In this document: one piece after another, positions 53,725-64,000 of the stretch
Layout: each line of letters begins with the position of its first letter
How positions within the stretch are numbered: the first letter of the stretch is position 1
Assembly (NCBI GenBank): GCA_951217055.1
Contig: OX578281.1
Coordinates: 27,514,101 to 27,578,100 of the forward strand
DNA length: 64,000 nucleotides
Source: Gerris lacustris
Taxonomy: Eukaryota; Arthropoda; Insecta; Hemiptera; Gerridae
Reading direction: 5' to 3'
Made by a program: the position numbers and the translations under genes
The notes under the pieces: model-generated
Databases searched by the model: none
Told to the model about the DNA's origin: nothing
What the model saw: only the letters and a program-made list of their open reading frames with translations

Positions 53725-56700
53725 ATGATGGCTTTGAATGAAGAAGATGATGAGCTGGAAGCTTTGAGGTTGGCAGCACTGCAAACTATCAAACCTCGAA
53801 GGAATCAGTTCCCACATGTCAGTATTCCTTTACAGTAGGATCAAGAAGAGGGTTAATTTTTGGGTATACAGGTTGGTCAATCCATGTGAGGGAAAAAATA
53901 GATTCACTAGGAAGTTATCCTGAGGGCATCTAGAGACAATTTTGTTTACCTTGTTGGCTCAATGTTACCTTATTGGCTGACCCCTTTAACTGTTAAACTT
54001 CTGAGCTGTTGTTGGCTTCCTACTCTAGTTTTGATTTTTCCTACACTGCCAAAAATCAACTCACTTCTTGATCCCAATATAAATGTTTGTTTTTTTCTAT
54101 CCGTCTTGAATTTCTTTCATAAAAGTTAAATAATTAATGCTTTTGATGTTTAATAAATAAGTTATTAACAATGTGTATTATATTATACTTTAGTTATATA
54201 GTAGATGAGTTGTTATAAAGAATTACTGCTTTGGTTGTACAATAGATAAGTTGTATACAAGGTTTGGATCTATTAAGGAATTAAAATGTTAACTTTTGTG
54301 ATCTTTCATCCTCCTTCTTGGGTCATTCTCAAGCATTGAAAGAAGATTAAATTGTGATAGTTCTTTAAAAATGAAATCTCATGATTGAATTTTATTGTTT
54401 TTCGTCATTTTACCTTAATAAAGGTAATTTTTTTTTCTCCATTTATCAATGTTCTAATGTTTTTTTTTATTTTTTCAGACTGGACGTTTCCAGAGGATTG
54501 ATAACAATCCTAATTTGATTGCGATAGTGCCGCTTACCGAAAAAGTGGACACAGCGGTGCCTCTGGGGGGCACTGCTAACCTCTTTCCTAACAACACTGT
54601 GATAAAGACTGAAGACTCAAATGAAAGTGTCAGACCTCTTTCAAAATCCCCCACCAAATCACCAACCGAACCATCTGCTCCGATATTACCTGTACAATCC
54701 CCACCGGTAGATCCTGTCATACCTTCTCCTAAAGTTCCCGACTTAACACCTGAAGGTATGTTAAATTATAGAGATTTTATTTTATTATTGTTTTTATTAA
54801 TAAATGAATCAAAATGCATGAAAATTGGTAAATAAAATTTTGTTAAATTGTCATTAAGATTTTTCTATTGTTAGTTATATTATTTTTTTTCCTTTTTACA
54901 GCCTCCTCATTAGATCAAAAAGAGGCTGAGAAACAGGATGAAACTCCTGATACAACATTCGAGGAGAAACTAGACTACGACGATGAGGATGAAGAATCAG
55001 AAGAGGACCACGACTTCGTATCACTTGACGATGAAGACCTTAGTCTGGAGAAACTCATGGATCAGATGGAACAGGAGTTCAGTCAGTGCAACGGCAAATC
55101 ATCAAAGAAATCTAAAAGTCAAAAGAAATCCAGAAGAAAATCCCAAGTTTCGAAGGAGGATTCAAAAACCTCCAGTTCAAATAAGAAGAGTCCTGCAGTT
55201 GCAGAGTCCAAATCCAAAGTAACGAGTACTGCAGCTGCAACCGTCAGCACAACACAAGTACCCACTACTGGTGTTAAGACGAAACCTAAACTGCCCGTAA
55301 CTAATGAAATCAAAAGTAAACAGAAACCTCTTGCCATTGTCGAAGTCAAAAGTAAACCTGAAAAAAAGCCTCTTGTGACCAGCGATGTGAAGAGTAAACC
55401 CTTGCAAGAAGTCTCCCTAGTCAAGACGTCAAAAGATGTAACGTTAAAAGTACGTGAGAAAGAGGTAAAAGAGCGGTCTCCTGTAGAAACAAGACCTAAG
55501 GTCTACAGCGAGAAGTCGAGAAGTAGATCTCCTGTGAGGGTTTACTCAAGGAGTCCTGTGAGGAATAGATCCCCGAGATGGTCACCTAAAGGAAGAAGAT
55601 CTCCTTCACCCAAATACAAGAGGGAATCACCTCGAAGGTACAAGAGGTCTCTGTCTCCCAGGAGGAAGTCTTTATCTCCTCGTAGAAGTCCGATTAGGAA
55701 ATACCGAGTGTCTCCTAAGAGATCTCCTTCACCTAGAAGGAGGAGGAAACTCAGTCCTGTCAGAGCTTCTTCTCCAGGCAGGAAGTCCCCTGTCAGAGGT
55801 ATTTCGCCGAGGAGAAAATCTCCTTTTAGTTTGTCCCCTAGAGAAAAGAGAAAATCCCCGTTCCGAGCCATTTCTCCCGACCGTAGAAAGTCACCTTTCC
55901 GAGGGGGCTCACCTATGAGAAAGAAATCACCCTACAGGGGTGTTTCTCCCATTAAAAGGAAGTCTCCTTTCCGGAACCCTTCACCTATGAGGAATAAATC
56001 TCCTTATAGTAGAGGTGTGTCTCCTATTAAAAGGAAGTCTCCGTATCGTACAGGATCCCCTATCAGGAAGAAGTCACCTTACAGAGGTGTGTCTCCAGGG
56101 AGAAAACGGTCTCCTTTCCGTGCAGGTTCACCTATAAGGAAAAAATCTCCTTACCGAGGCCTCTCACCTGTTAAGAGGAAGTCTCCTTTCCGTGCCATTT
56201 CTCCTGGTAGAAGGAAATCACCCTATAGATCAAGGTCCCCTGTTAGATACAGGAGTTCTTCTCCACATTCTCGGAGGAAGTCCCCTTACCGTGCAAGTCC
56301 TCTAAGGAGGAAGTCTCCACTTGCTGAACGCCGTTCCAAATCCCCTTCAAAGTATTCACCGAGAAGGAAATCACCTGTGAGAAACTCCCCTCCCAGGAGG
56401 AAACTACCTTCTCCTTACAGGTCTCCTAGAAGGAAGAAACCGTCACCTGTGCGTTACGAATCACCTACTCGTAAAAGGCTGACATCGCCTTCTAGAGTCT
56501 CACCTCTCCGAAGAAGGTCTAACTCACCCACTAGGAAGTCCTCTCCGCAGCGTCAGTCACCACAGAGAAAGCGTTTCTCTCCTTCAACCAGAGCTGCCTC
56601 ACCACGTAGAAGACACTCTCCAGAGAAATCTCCAGTTAGAAGGCGAAGAAGGAGTACCTCTCCCTCAAATCTGCACAGCAAAACCACATCCGATTCTGCT

Positions 56701-59700
56701 TACAGGTAATTGTCTTAAATTAATTAATATTTATTATTATAGCATCAACTATGTGTTTATGAGCATTCAATATTATGCATAAGCTAATTTCATGAATATG
56801 GTTTGTATGATATAACAAATAATAAATAAATAAAGTAAATGAAAGTACATAATTTAATGAAGAATCAATACTATTAAAGTTCCAAATTAGCTCAATGTTT
56901 GTGTGGAATTTTTAAAAAATACAACTTTAGTTATGTTTTGAAAGAGTTGTATTGTTAAATTGATTTTAATATGGTTAAGGGATTTGTTGTTGTATAGATT
57001 ATATGCTATCTGGGTCCAATGTTTAGTTGCTGTTGTTCTAGATCTAGGTTGTGCAAGTAGTTCCTTTGTCTGACTTTGGGTCCTGTAGTAATGTTCAATT
57101 TGAGCAAACGTCTTATAACATTTTTATCCATAAGTAGAGTAGGATATTTAAACAAATTAGAGATGTTTATTATCTTTAAATTTTTGCAGAGTGGTGATTG
57201 TGTATTGTCGGTTTTGATTCTTTTAGCTGCCCTGTTTTATTTAATGAAAAGGAAATATATTGTGATTTGGTAGTATTCAAATCTAAACTATTTCTTTTCA
57301 ACCATTCAGTAACTCATGAGTACCATTCCAATTCCTACCAGTGGATTGCAGTACATTATCATCAGGGAACGAGTAAATTTTACTTTTATTTCCCAGCCAA
57401 CAGAATTATCAACATAAAAATTTATTTTTATGAATTGGTTTTATTTACTTTTGACATTTGTCAATGATGGGGTCTCTCTTTTTGTTGATTTTCTATTTGC
57501 TTTCCATTTTATAATATGTATATGTTTATTTATTTTTTATTTTTTTTAGAAACAAAATGGTACTGCCCAAGAAGACAAGGTCTAGTGATCCGGAAAATGA
57601 AGAAAACATTCGATCTAATAGAAGTTACAGAACAGAAGAAGAGAAGGACAGACCGAGGGAGAAAATGGACCCGGTGCTCGAAGCCAGAAGAAGGAAATTC
57701 GAGTCCAACAGCCTGGTCGGAACCTCCCTTAACAAGAAAATCAGACTTAAACCTCTCTCAGAAAATGAGACCAACAATGTTAAACCGTCAGTTAAGCAGC
57801 CGATAAAGGGACCTTCTAAATCTTCTTCGAGTAGAACCAGAGAGGAAAGAGAGGTGGAGAGGAAAGATAATCGAGAGGAGAGGGTTGTTAGCAGAACAGT
57901 ACCTCGTGAAGAACGCACCATAACCATACACAAAGAGAAGTCGACCACTCGTCCAGAGAAATCTTTACCAACTCGTGTCAGCAAAGCGACAATTTCTCGG
58001 GAAACCAAGGAGAAACTAAGGGAAGAGATAACTTCGCTCCCACCTGTCAAACCTGTCACTAAGTGTGACTTCTCCACTCAGGTCACTCTTGAGAAGGAGG
58101 AGGTGGAACCTGTCATCGTAGAACAAGTGAAACCTGTCAAACCTCCCAAGAAGGAGAAGCTTTCCAGGAAAACTCTCAAGAGAAAATCATCTGAATCTGA
58201 AAAAGAAGGTAGGCTTTCTTCATTAACTAACTACATATATGAGGTTAGGAAAAATTATGATGATATTCTATTAGTTGCATTGAAGTATGGGGTCAGAATG
58301 TGTTGAAGACTATTTCATTAATTTGGCTATACGTCTCATAAGAGACATCTTAAGGCCTGTTTTATGCTGATGTAGTTTCCAATAACCTTGGTAAAATTTT
58401 ATTTTTATAAACGAGACACATCACTTCTTACATGTAACTATTAAAACTGAGGTAATTAGAGCTGTACACATTTATTTAATTAGAACCGGGGACCGAGCGC
58501 TCATGGCGCTCGAAAAGAAGAGCAAAAACCTTAACAACCCCCTCGATCTTGGGCTCATTTTTCTTCTCTCACCTTATTTTTATTACTCGAGGGCATATCA
58601 ATGGCACGGTTTAGATTCGGTTTTGGCGAGATCAGATCTCAGTTACAGAGATTTATCCTTTATAGGTTAAAGATATTAAAAATAAAATGTTTAACAAGCT
58701 AATTATTACTAAGTCAAACTTAGTAATTATGCCTGATGATAATATTGACTTGATAATAATACTTGTTTACCAATAGTGCTTGTTGACTTTCCAAGTTTAC
58801 TGTTTTTAAACTCAAAGAAAGGAGGGAAACAAAATTATTTCTTTTATAAATCATTAAAAACTGGCAAAAGGGGATAAGACTGATAAGATCCAAAGATTGA
58901 GTCTCCTCTAATGAAAACCATGACACCTTCATGGTAATTTTCAATTGTTTAATTGTAATTTTTTGATGAATATATATGGACTTTTCCTTCTTAAAGCTTG
59001 TAGAATAGCTTCTCTTGGAGTCACACAATTACTATTATTAATTGTAGTTGTAAACTTTGTGTGAACTTAAAATTGTGACAGTTATTGTCCTTATTCTTCT
59101 TCTTTATTTGTGACTATTAGTTTTTTTAAAAATTATTCTAAATCATTCAAGACATAGTTTTGTGTGTCTTATTAGTTGTTCAGGAAACTTGACAACTAAT
59201 AAGACACTTCATAAAATGCTTTTCTAAATGATCACAGATTTCTATTTTTCAACTCTATATTTGTTTTAGATCCCTTTATCCGGCGGAAGAAGATTGCTGT
59301 TAATATAAGGCCGACAGCAATTCAAGTACTAGAGGAGAAGAGCAAGCGAATCTCAGAGCGCCAGCAAATGATGATGGACAAGGAGCGAAGGAAATGTGAA
59401 GAGGAAAAGGTTAAAGTCGAGCGACAAAGTGCCATGAGCGCCAGATGGAAGGCTAGGAGCGACCAGCCTGCTGAAAACAATGTGGAACTGGAGGATGACT
59501 TCAAAGGTCCTGATCTAAGGGCTGAACTCTCCAGGAGACGAGCTCAGAGACTCAAAGGGGTCAGTATTTCCTTCTTTTGTTATTTTAAATTATAATGCTC
59601 TAATGCTTACTCAACAATTGGTTGAGTGTCAGATCCTGCCAGGTAGCTTTATTTTGGGTTTGATGGGATCAATGCATTCATATATATTAGCCAACATATT

Positions 59701-62700
59701 TTATGAATATGGTGGGATCAATTTATAATTTTTTTTTACATGAAGTAACAGCCCAGTGGAGGGCTTAGCCTTTCTAAAGGGCTCATGATGACAAGGAGGT
59801 TGGTGTGTTGCTTCATATATTCTGTTGTACATATATTCTGCATAATTGACATAGATTCCCACAACCAGAAATACATATATTCCCATCAGCCAAATAACAA
59901 GGCTGATACTACTTCTATTTATCACATAATGCTGGGTGAACTCAGAACTCAGTGAATATAGCCGAGACCACTTGGATATGTAAAAAAAAGCGAAAGTGGT
60001 GTGTTACCTGTGTTACCTCACTTGCTTCTCTTGTGCAAGCAATGTATGGATAGAATAAGTAAGGTGTTAATTTTTTTTTTAAACAAATGAAACAAAACAA
60101 TTTTTCATGCATATACACATTTTAAGGTTCCGCAATCCAAAAATAATATATTTTAAAAATATTTCTATTGATGCTCTGTACCAGAGGTGGCCAAATGCAG
60201 CTGTCAGAGTCCCACGAGCTCTTCGTTGAGATAAATGTGGCTCCCATTGAAAATTTAAATCCATGTTTTTATATTATTATTAATTTTTTCATGAATCTTG
60301 CCAAGTTGACTAAGTTTCAAGGAACGAACAACGTTTTGATAGCATGTCCTCAGATGAATCGGTGACTGAAGTGTACTAGTTGTATGGAATTCTTAAGTTA
60401 TGTAACTGTGGTGTGACGTGTGACTCTTTTAATATATGAAAAACCGGAATGCGGCTCTCATTGACCACATGCCTACCCAACTCTGCTCTATTGCAGAAGT
60501 ACAGAGCCTAAGTTATTAAAACTGAATTCAGAGTAATGTAGTATCTATATGTTTGTGGTCTGTGCATGGAGCCTAGATTACAGAACTACTTTAATGAAAT
60601 CAGTTATACTTATTCTGGAGGGTTATCAAGCCAAGAGAACACATTGATTTTTTTTTTTGTCTAAAAACTTTTGATTAAATCAATTTTAAACATTTTAATG
60701 GTCAATGGGGATTTAAAAAGGAAGACCTAACGGAGACAAATAAATTCTAAGTGTAATTAAAAAATAGTTCTCAAAGGGTGCTAAATTCTCCAGCCAATGA
60801 GAATGCTGACAATGGGGGACCGAATTCACACTAATGATCACATCGAGTAGATGGGTAAAGTGCCTGAATCCTAAATTAATCATACGTTGATCGCCACCCA
60901 TAAGAACCGAGACCACTTGGATATGTAAAAAAAAGCGAAAGTGGTGTGTTACCTGTGTTACCTCACTTGCTTCTCTTGTGCAAGCAATGTATGGATAGAA
61001 TAAGTAAGGTGTTAATTTTTTTTTTAAACAAATGAAACAAAACAATTTTTCATGCATATACACATTTTAAGGTTCCGCAATCCAAAAATAATATATTTTA
61101 AAAATATTTCTATTGATGCTCTGTACCAGAGGTGGCCAAATGCAGCTGTCAGAGTCCCACGAGCTCTTCGTTGAGATAAATGTGGCTCCCATTGAAAATT
61201 TAAATCCATGTTTTTATATTATTATTAATTTTTTCATGAATCTTGCCAAGTTGACTAAGTTTCAAGGAACGAACAACGTTTTGATAGCATGTCCTCAGAT
61301 GAATCGGTGACTGAAGTGTACTAGTTGTATGGAATTCTTAAGTTATGTAACTGTGGTGTGACGTGTGACTCTTTTAATATATGAAAAACCGGAATGCGGC
61401 TCTCATTGACCACATGCCTACCCAACTCTGCTCTATTGCAGAAGTACAGAGCCTAAGTTATTAAAACTGAATTCAGAGTAATGTAGTATCTATATGTTTG
61501 TGGTCTGTGCATGGAGCCTAGATTACAGAACTACTTTAATGAAATCAGTTATACTTATTCTGGAGGGTTATCAAGCCAAGAGAACACATTGATTTTTTTT
61601 TTTGTCTAAAAACTTTTGATTAAATCAATTTTAAACATTTTAATGGTCAATGGGGATTTAAAAAGGAAGACCTAACGGAGACAAATAAATTCTAAGTGTA
61701 ATTAAAAAATAGTTCTCAAAGGGTGCTAAATTCTCCAGCCAATGAGAATGCTGACAATGGGGGACCGAATTCACACTAATGATCACATCGAGTAGATGGG
61801 TAAAGTGCCCGAATCCTAAATTAATCATACGTTGATCGCCACCCATAAGAAATTATAAAATAAGAGATAAGGATGTTCATTGGAGCTTGCTCAGATTTAA
61901 TTTGCCATGCATTGTTTCTTGACACTAATTGAAATAGGTAATTTGTATTATTCTGTAAATTTATTATTGTATAAAACATAATACAGTGGACACAATTTTG
62001 TGATGTGACTGCAGTCCTTCATAATAAAGGGGGGTTAAGGCGAGGCTTACTTTGAGAAAAAAGGATGTTCACCAAATTATTAGTACTAGACCTCCTGTCG
62101 TTACTCAAAAATAATTAAGAAAAAATCTAATGATCTCAACGTTGATCACTATAAACAAAATATTGATAACAATACACTTAATAAGGTAGTATTACGTGGG
62201 CCCGTTCCAAGCTATTTTGATCACACTAACCGATTGATAACATTATCTGTGATTATAATAAGAGGCGTGCACTAAATCATTGTTTATTATTTAAAAGTGT
62301 AAATGGGGAGCAATAAATGAGATTGTTATTGATTGGAATTGTACATTTTTTTTCTTTTGCAGCGAATCGGTCCTAGCAGGCTAGTTCAGTCAGCTCTGGA
62401 AGGAGTCGTAAAGTAAGCTTTTTACTATCATCTCGTTTCTTCTTATAATGTCTCTTGAATTGTTTTTACTAATAGCATGTACAATATTTAATTATTAATT
62501 TTGTAGTAAATTGATTATTCATTTTTAATTTGTTTCTTGTTTTAGGAAAAAAGATGAGGAGAAAGTGATGCAGCTTTCAGAAATTGTGGAAACCAAAAAG
62601 AAACCTAAAAGTGAGCTTTTTTAAAAATATGTTTAATAGTTTATATAAAATAATAATTATCATTTAAAAAAAAAAAAAAATCAAGAATTTGGAAAATTAT

Positions 62701-63976
62701 ATTCACACATATTCCAAGTAGCTAATTTAATGAAACATAAGCCTATAGGATACTTTTTTATATTAGCAGCATTTATTGAAGAATTAATGAGTTAAGCATC
62801 ATATTCTGCCAATTTGTGTGGCACATAGCTACCTTGTGTCTTATTATTAATCATCATGAAATTTGCATCTGTTTCAATTCCCAGTGGGATCATATATCAC
62901 ACTTTTTTTAAGCAATATTATATTTACGCAGATGGTTAAAATTAATTTGGGACCATCAAGGAGCTATTTTTGGCAAACCATTAAAATTTCTTATAAAAAT
63001 CAGATGAGCACTTTTAAATATATTGGTGTTAAAAACATGCTTGTCCGCATAAGAAATAAAGCAATGGTCGAAGAAGGTTGAAATATAATTGGACTAATTA
63101 TGACCTACCATCCAAATTCCATTCAATTCGGACAAGTAGTTTTTTAGGTTTGGTGATTCGCAAAAAGAGATAAAAAAAAAAGTTTTTCAGAATAATCACA
63201 ATGCTTCTGTTACCTAACACATAAGCTCTCTAAATTAGCTCGGGAGCAGGAATCTAGAAAAAATTTCTTATAAAAAATATTTTTATTTAAGTTGTAAATT
63301 TTCTGTTAGGATTTGTAGAACTGAAAATTCTTATTATTCAGTGGGTCCACTAACTATATATTGATACTGTAGTTCACAGCTGTGTAAAGTGACAAGATTC
63401 TGATTTCCAAAAAAAAAATGTATATTCAGTGCTCGAAAAATGTTGGGAAATATGATCCTCCTGATGAGCTGATTGAGCAGCTGTACGCATATTTGTGAAT
63501 TTGATGTTAAAGTTCATAATGGTCAGATAGTCAGATTATCACTTTTTTTTTTTTTAAAAAATGGCACCTACACTTCTGTGAACTAGGGTTTATGCAGTGT
63601 CTAAGAAACTATTTAGATAGGTGTTAAAATTTTGACAAGGAAAATAAAAAAGAAATTAAGATAAATAAAAATATTGTCTGGTGCCTATTTCTGTTTGAGT
63701 TCCCTCCATATTTTACTTGAGAGTGTTCAGTACAATTCATTGTTTGTGTCCTTGAGAAAACACTGTCAACCCTGACTCTTACATACAAATTTATTGTAGA
63801 ATTTTATATGTTTAATAGGTAAAGTGTTATTATGTTACTAATATTATATAATATATTGACATGTTTGTTATTAGTTAAGTCAAAGGAGGTAGTTTCACCA
63901 TCTAAAGCCCAGTCTTCGTCTAAGCTGCGGAGAGTTCAGATTCTTCATGTTGATCGTCAAACATTGAGCATTTCAG
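53725..63976 (+). CDS. Arg-Ser-Pro-rich nuclear protein, 5' part of the gene
   Basis: Not assigned to a named family. Coding exons in one continuous phase: 53713-53817 (ATG proposed at 53725), 54479-54755, 54902-56705, 57550-58208, 59270-59559, 62363-62412, 62546-62610, 63875-63976; the gene continues past the window. About 1,113 codons are visible. The start is chosen because MMALNEEDDELEALRLAALQ follows an acceptor and four upstream codons; an in-frame upstream exon cannot be excluded. Order of features: acidic/Leu N-terminus; Pro/Ser-rich stretch (SPTKSPTEPSAP); acidic block with DDEDEESEED and DEDLSLEKLMDQMEQEF (about 149-185); Lys/Ser-rich linker; a long R/K-S-P domain (about 328-725) with repeats such as RKKSPYRGVSP and KRKSPFRAISP; a charged linker; a probable coiled coil (about 965-1000, EEKSKRISERQQMMMDK); then DLRAELSRRRAQRL and RIGPSRLVQSALEG. 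The domain style suggests a nuclear RNA-processing or export factor, phosphorylated at SP sites; this is inference. Two donors are GTCAGT (53818, 59560) rather than GTAAGT. Confidence 0.88.
53860..54075. repeat. Relative of the 32037 inverted-repeat element
   Basis: GGTTGGTCAATCCATGTGAG, TTGTTGGCTCAATGTTACC, TGTTGGCTTCCTACTC and TTTTTCCTACACTGCCAAAA; same order as at 34737-34920. Lies in the first visible intron of the SR-rich gene. Confidence 0.5.
59962..60906. repeat. 945-bp tandem duplication, copy 1
   Basis: Every position 59962-60906 recurs 945 bases later. I find a single difference (T at 60865, C at 61810). It lies in the intron between the exons at 59270-59559 and 62363-62412. Confidence 0.97.
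60182..60485. mobile_element. hAT-like MITE inside the duplicated unit
   Basis: Left end CAGAGGTGGCCAAATGC, right end (complement) CAGAGTTGGGTAGGCATG: hAT-like CAG ends with imperfect inverted repeats. The flanking eight bases CTCTGTAC and CTCTATTG agree at five of eight positions. The second copy is at 61127-61430. Sub-terminal TGTGGCTCCCATTGA and GCGGCTCTCATTGA are direct repeats. Confidence 0.5.
60907..61851. repeat. 945-bp tandem duplication, copy 2
   Basis: Directly abuts copy 1 with no spacer. Both copies end CACCCATAAGAA and begin CCGAGACCACTTGG. The open frames found twice with the same sequence (60079-60264 and 61024-61209; 60168-60365 and 61113-61310) are consequences of the duplication. 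Confidence 0.97.
62805..63250 (+). mobile_element. Terminal-hairpin repeat family, short complete copy
   Basis: Starts CCAATTTGTGTGGCACATAG and ends TGCTTCTGTTACC, then a small insertion, then TAGCTCGGGAGC, a damaged hairpin. About 445 bases. It shares GGTTAAAATTAATTTGGGAC with the 23386 copy (TGTTAAAATTAAAAATGTGG). Lies in an intron of the SR-rich gene; the 72-codon frame inside (62863-63081) is not a gene. Confidence 0.65.
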
Positions 63977-64000
63977 GTAAGAATCCCATTTTGTGTATAT

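Noticed and set aside
54475..58077. Antisense open frames over the SR-rich gene (for example 55542-55871 and 57625-58077)
   Set aside because: They mirror the repetitive Arg-Ser-Pro codons. No splice or start context supports them, and the plus strand has a continuous eight-exon model.
60713..61846. Repeated 60-116-codon frames
   Set aside because: They lie in the 945-bp intronic duplication and in its MITE, with no coding signature.

Overview
The window is AT-rich eukaryotic nuclear DNA. It has long spliceosomal introns, many (TA)n and (CA)n microsatellites, and dense short interspersed repeats. An arthropod is indicated by a TATA box plus TCAGTT initiator in front of a short secreted Gly/His/Ser-rich protein gene, by degenerate RT-type LINE fragments, and by the repeat landscape. 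I infer an insect, possibly hemipteran; the order is a guess from general familiarity with such repeats. There is no bacterial, plasmid or phage content, so operons, ribosome binding sites and CRISPR do not apply.

Layout. Positions 1-20800 hold no host gene I can support. They contain microsatellites, a 75-bp minisatellite (5086-5820), SINE-like and MITE-like copies, a 2.1-kb element with an 8-bp target duplication (10957-13092), and broken LINE reverse transcriptase fragments on both strands (15370-15910 plus; about 17445-18400 minus). A complete two-exon gene for a 158-aa secreted protein lies at 20997-22943 with its own core promoter. Positions 23386-28760 are repeats again, including a 3,044-bp element with terminal inverted repeats of about 0.9 kb (25292-28335) inserted in a tandem array.

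The best supported gene is the Sly1/SCFD1 orthologue, a Sec1/Munc18 protein of ER-Golgi SNARE fusion. It has fifteen coding exons from 29347 to 46561 and encodes 617 aa. About 7 kb downstream, on the same strand, begins a second large gene (coding from about 53725). Its protein is acidic near the N-terminus, then very rich in Arg-Ser-Pro repeats, then has a charged coiled coil. Eight coding exons (about 1,113 codons) are visible and the gene runs off the right edge. I could not assign it to a named family. One of its introns holds an almost perfect 945-bp tandem duplication.

The three host genes have no evident shared pathway: one secreted structural or defensive-type protein, one vesicle-fusion factor and one probable nuclear RNA-related protein. 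Most of the remaining sequence is non-autonomous transposable elements. Comparing copies inside the window lets several families be delimited: one with a conserved terminal hairpin, one with a tRNA B-box-like core, one tRNA-headed SINE, and several short terminal-inverted-repeat elements, two of them nested. I saw no new multi-gene system. The more novel items are these repeat structures, a 68-bp intronic hairpin, the secreted His-rich gene and the unassigned SR-rich gene.
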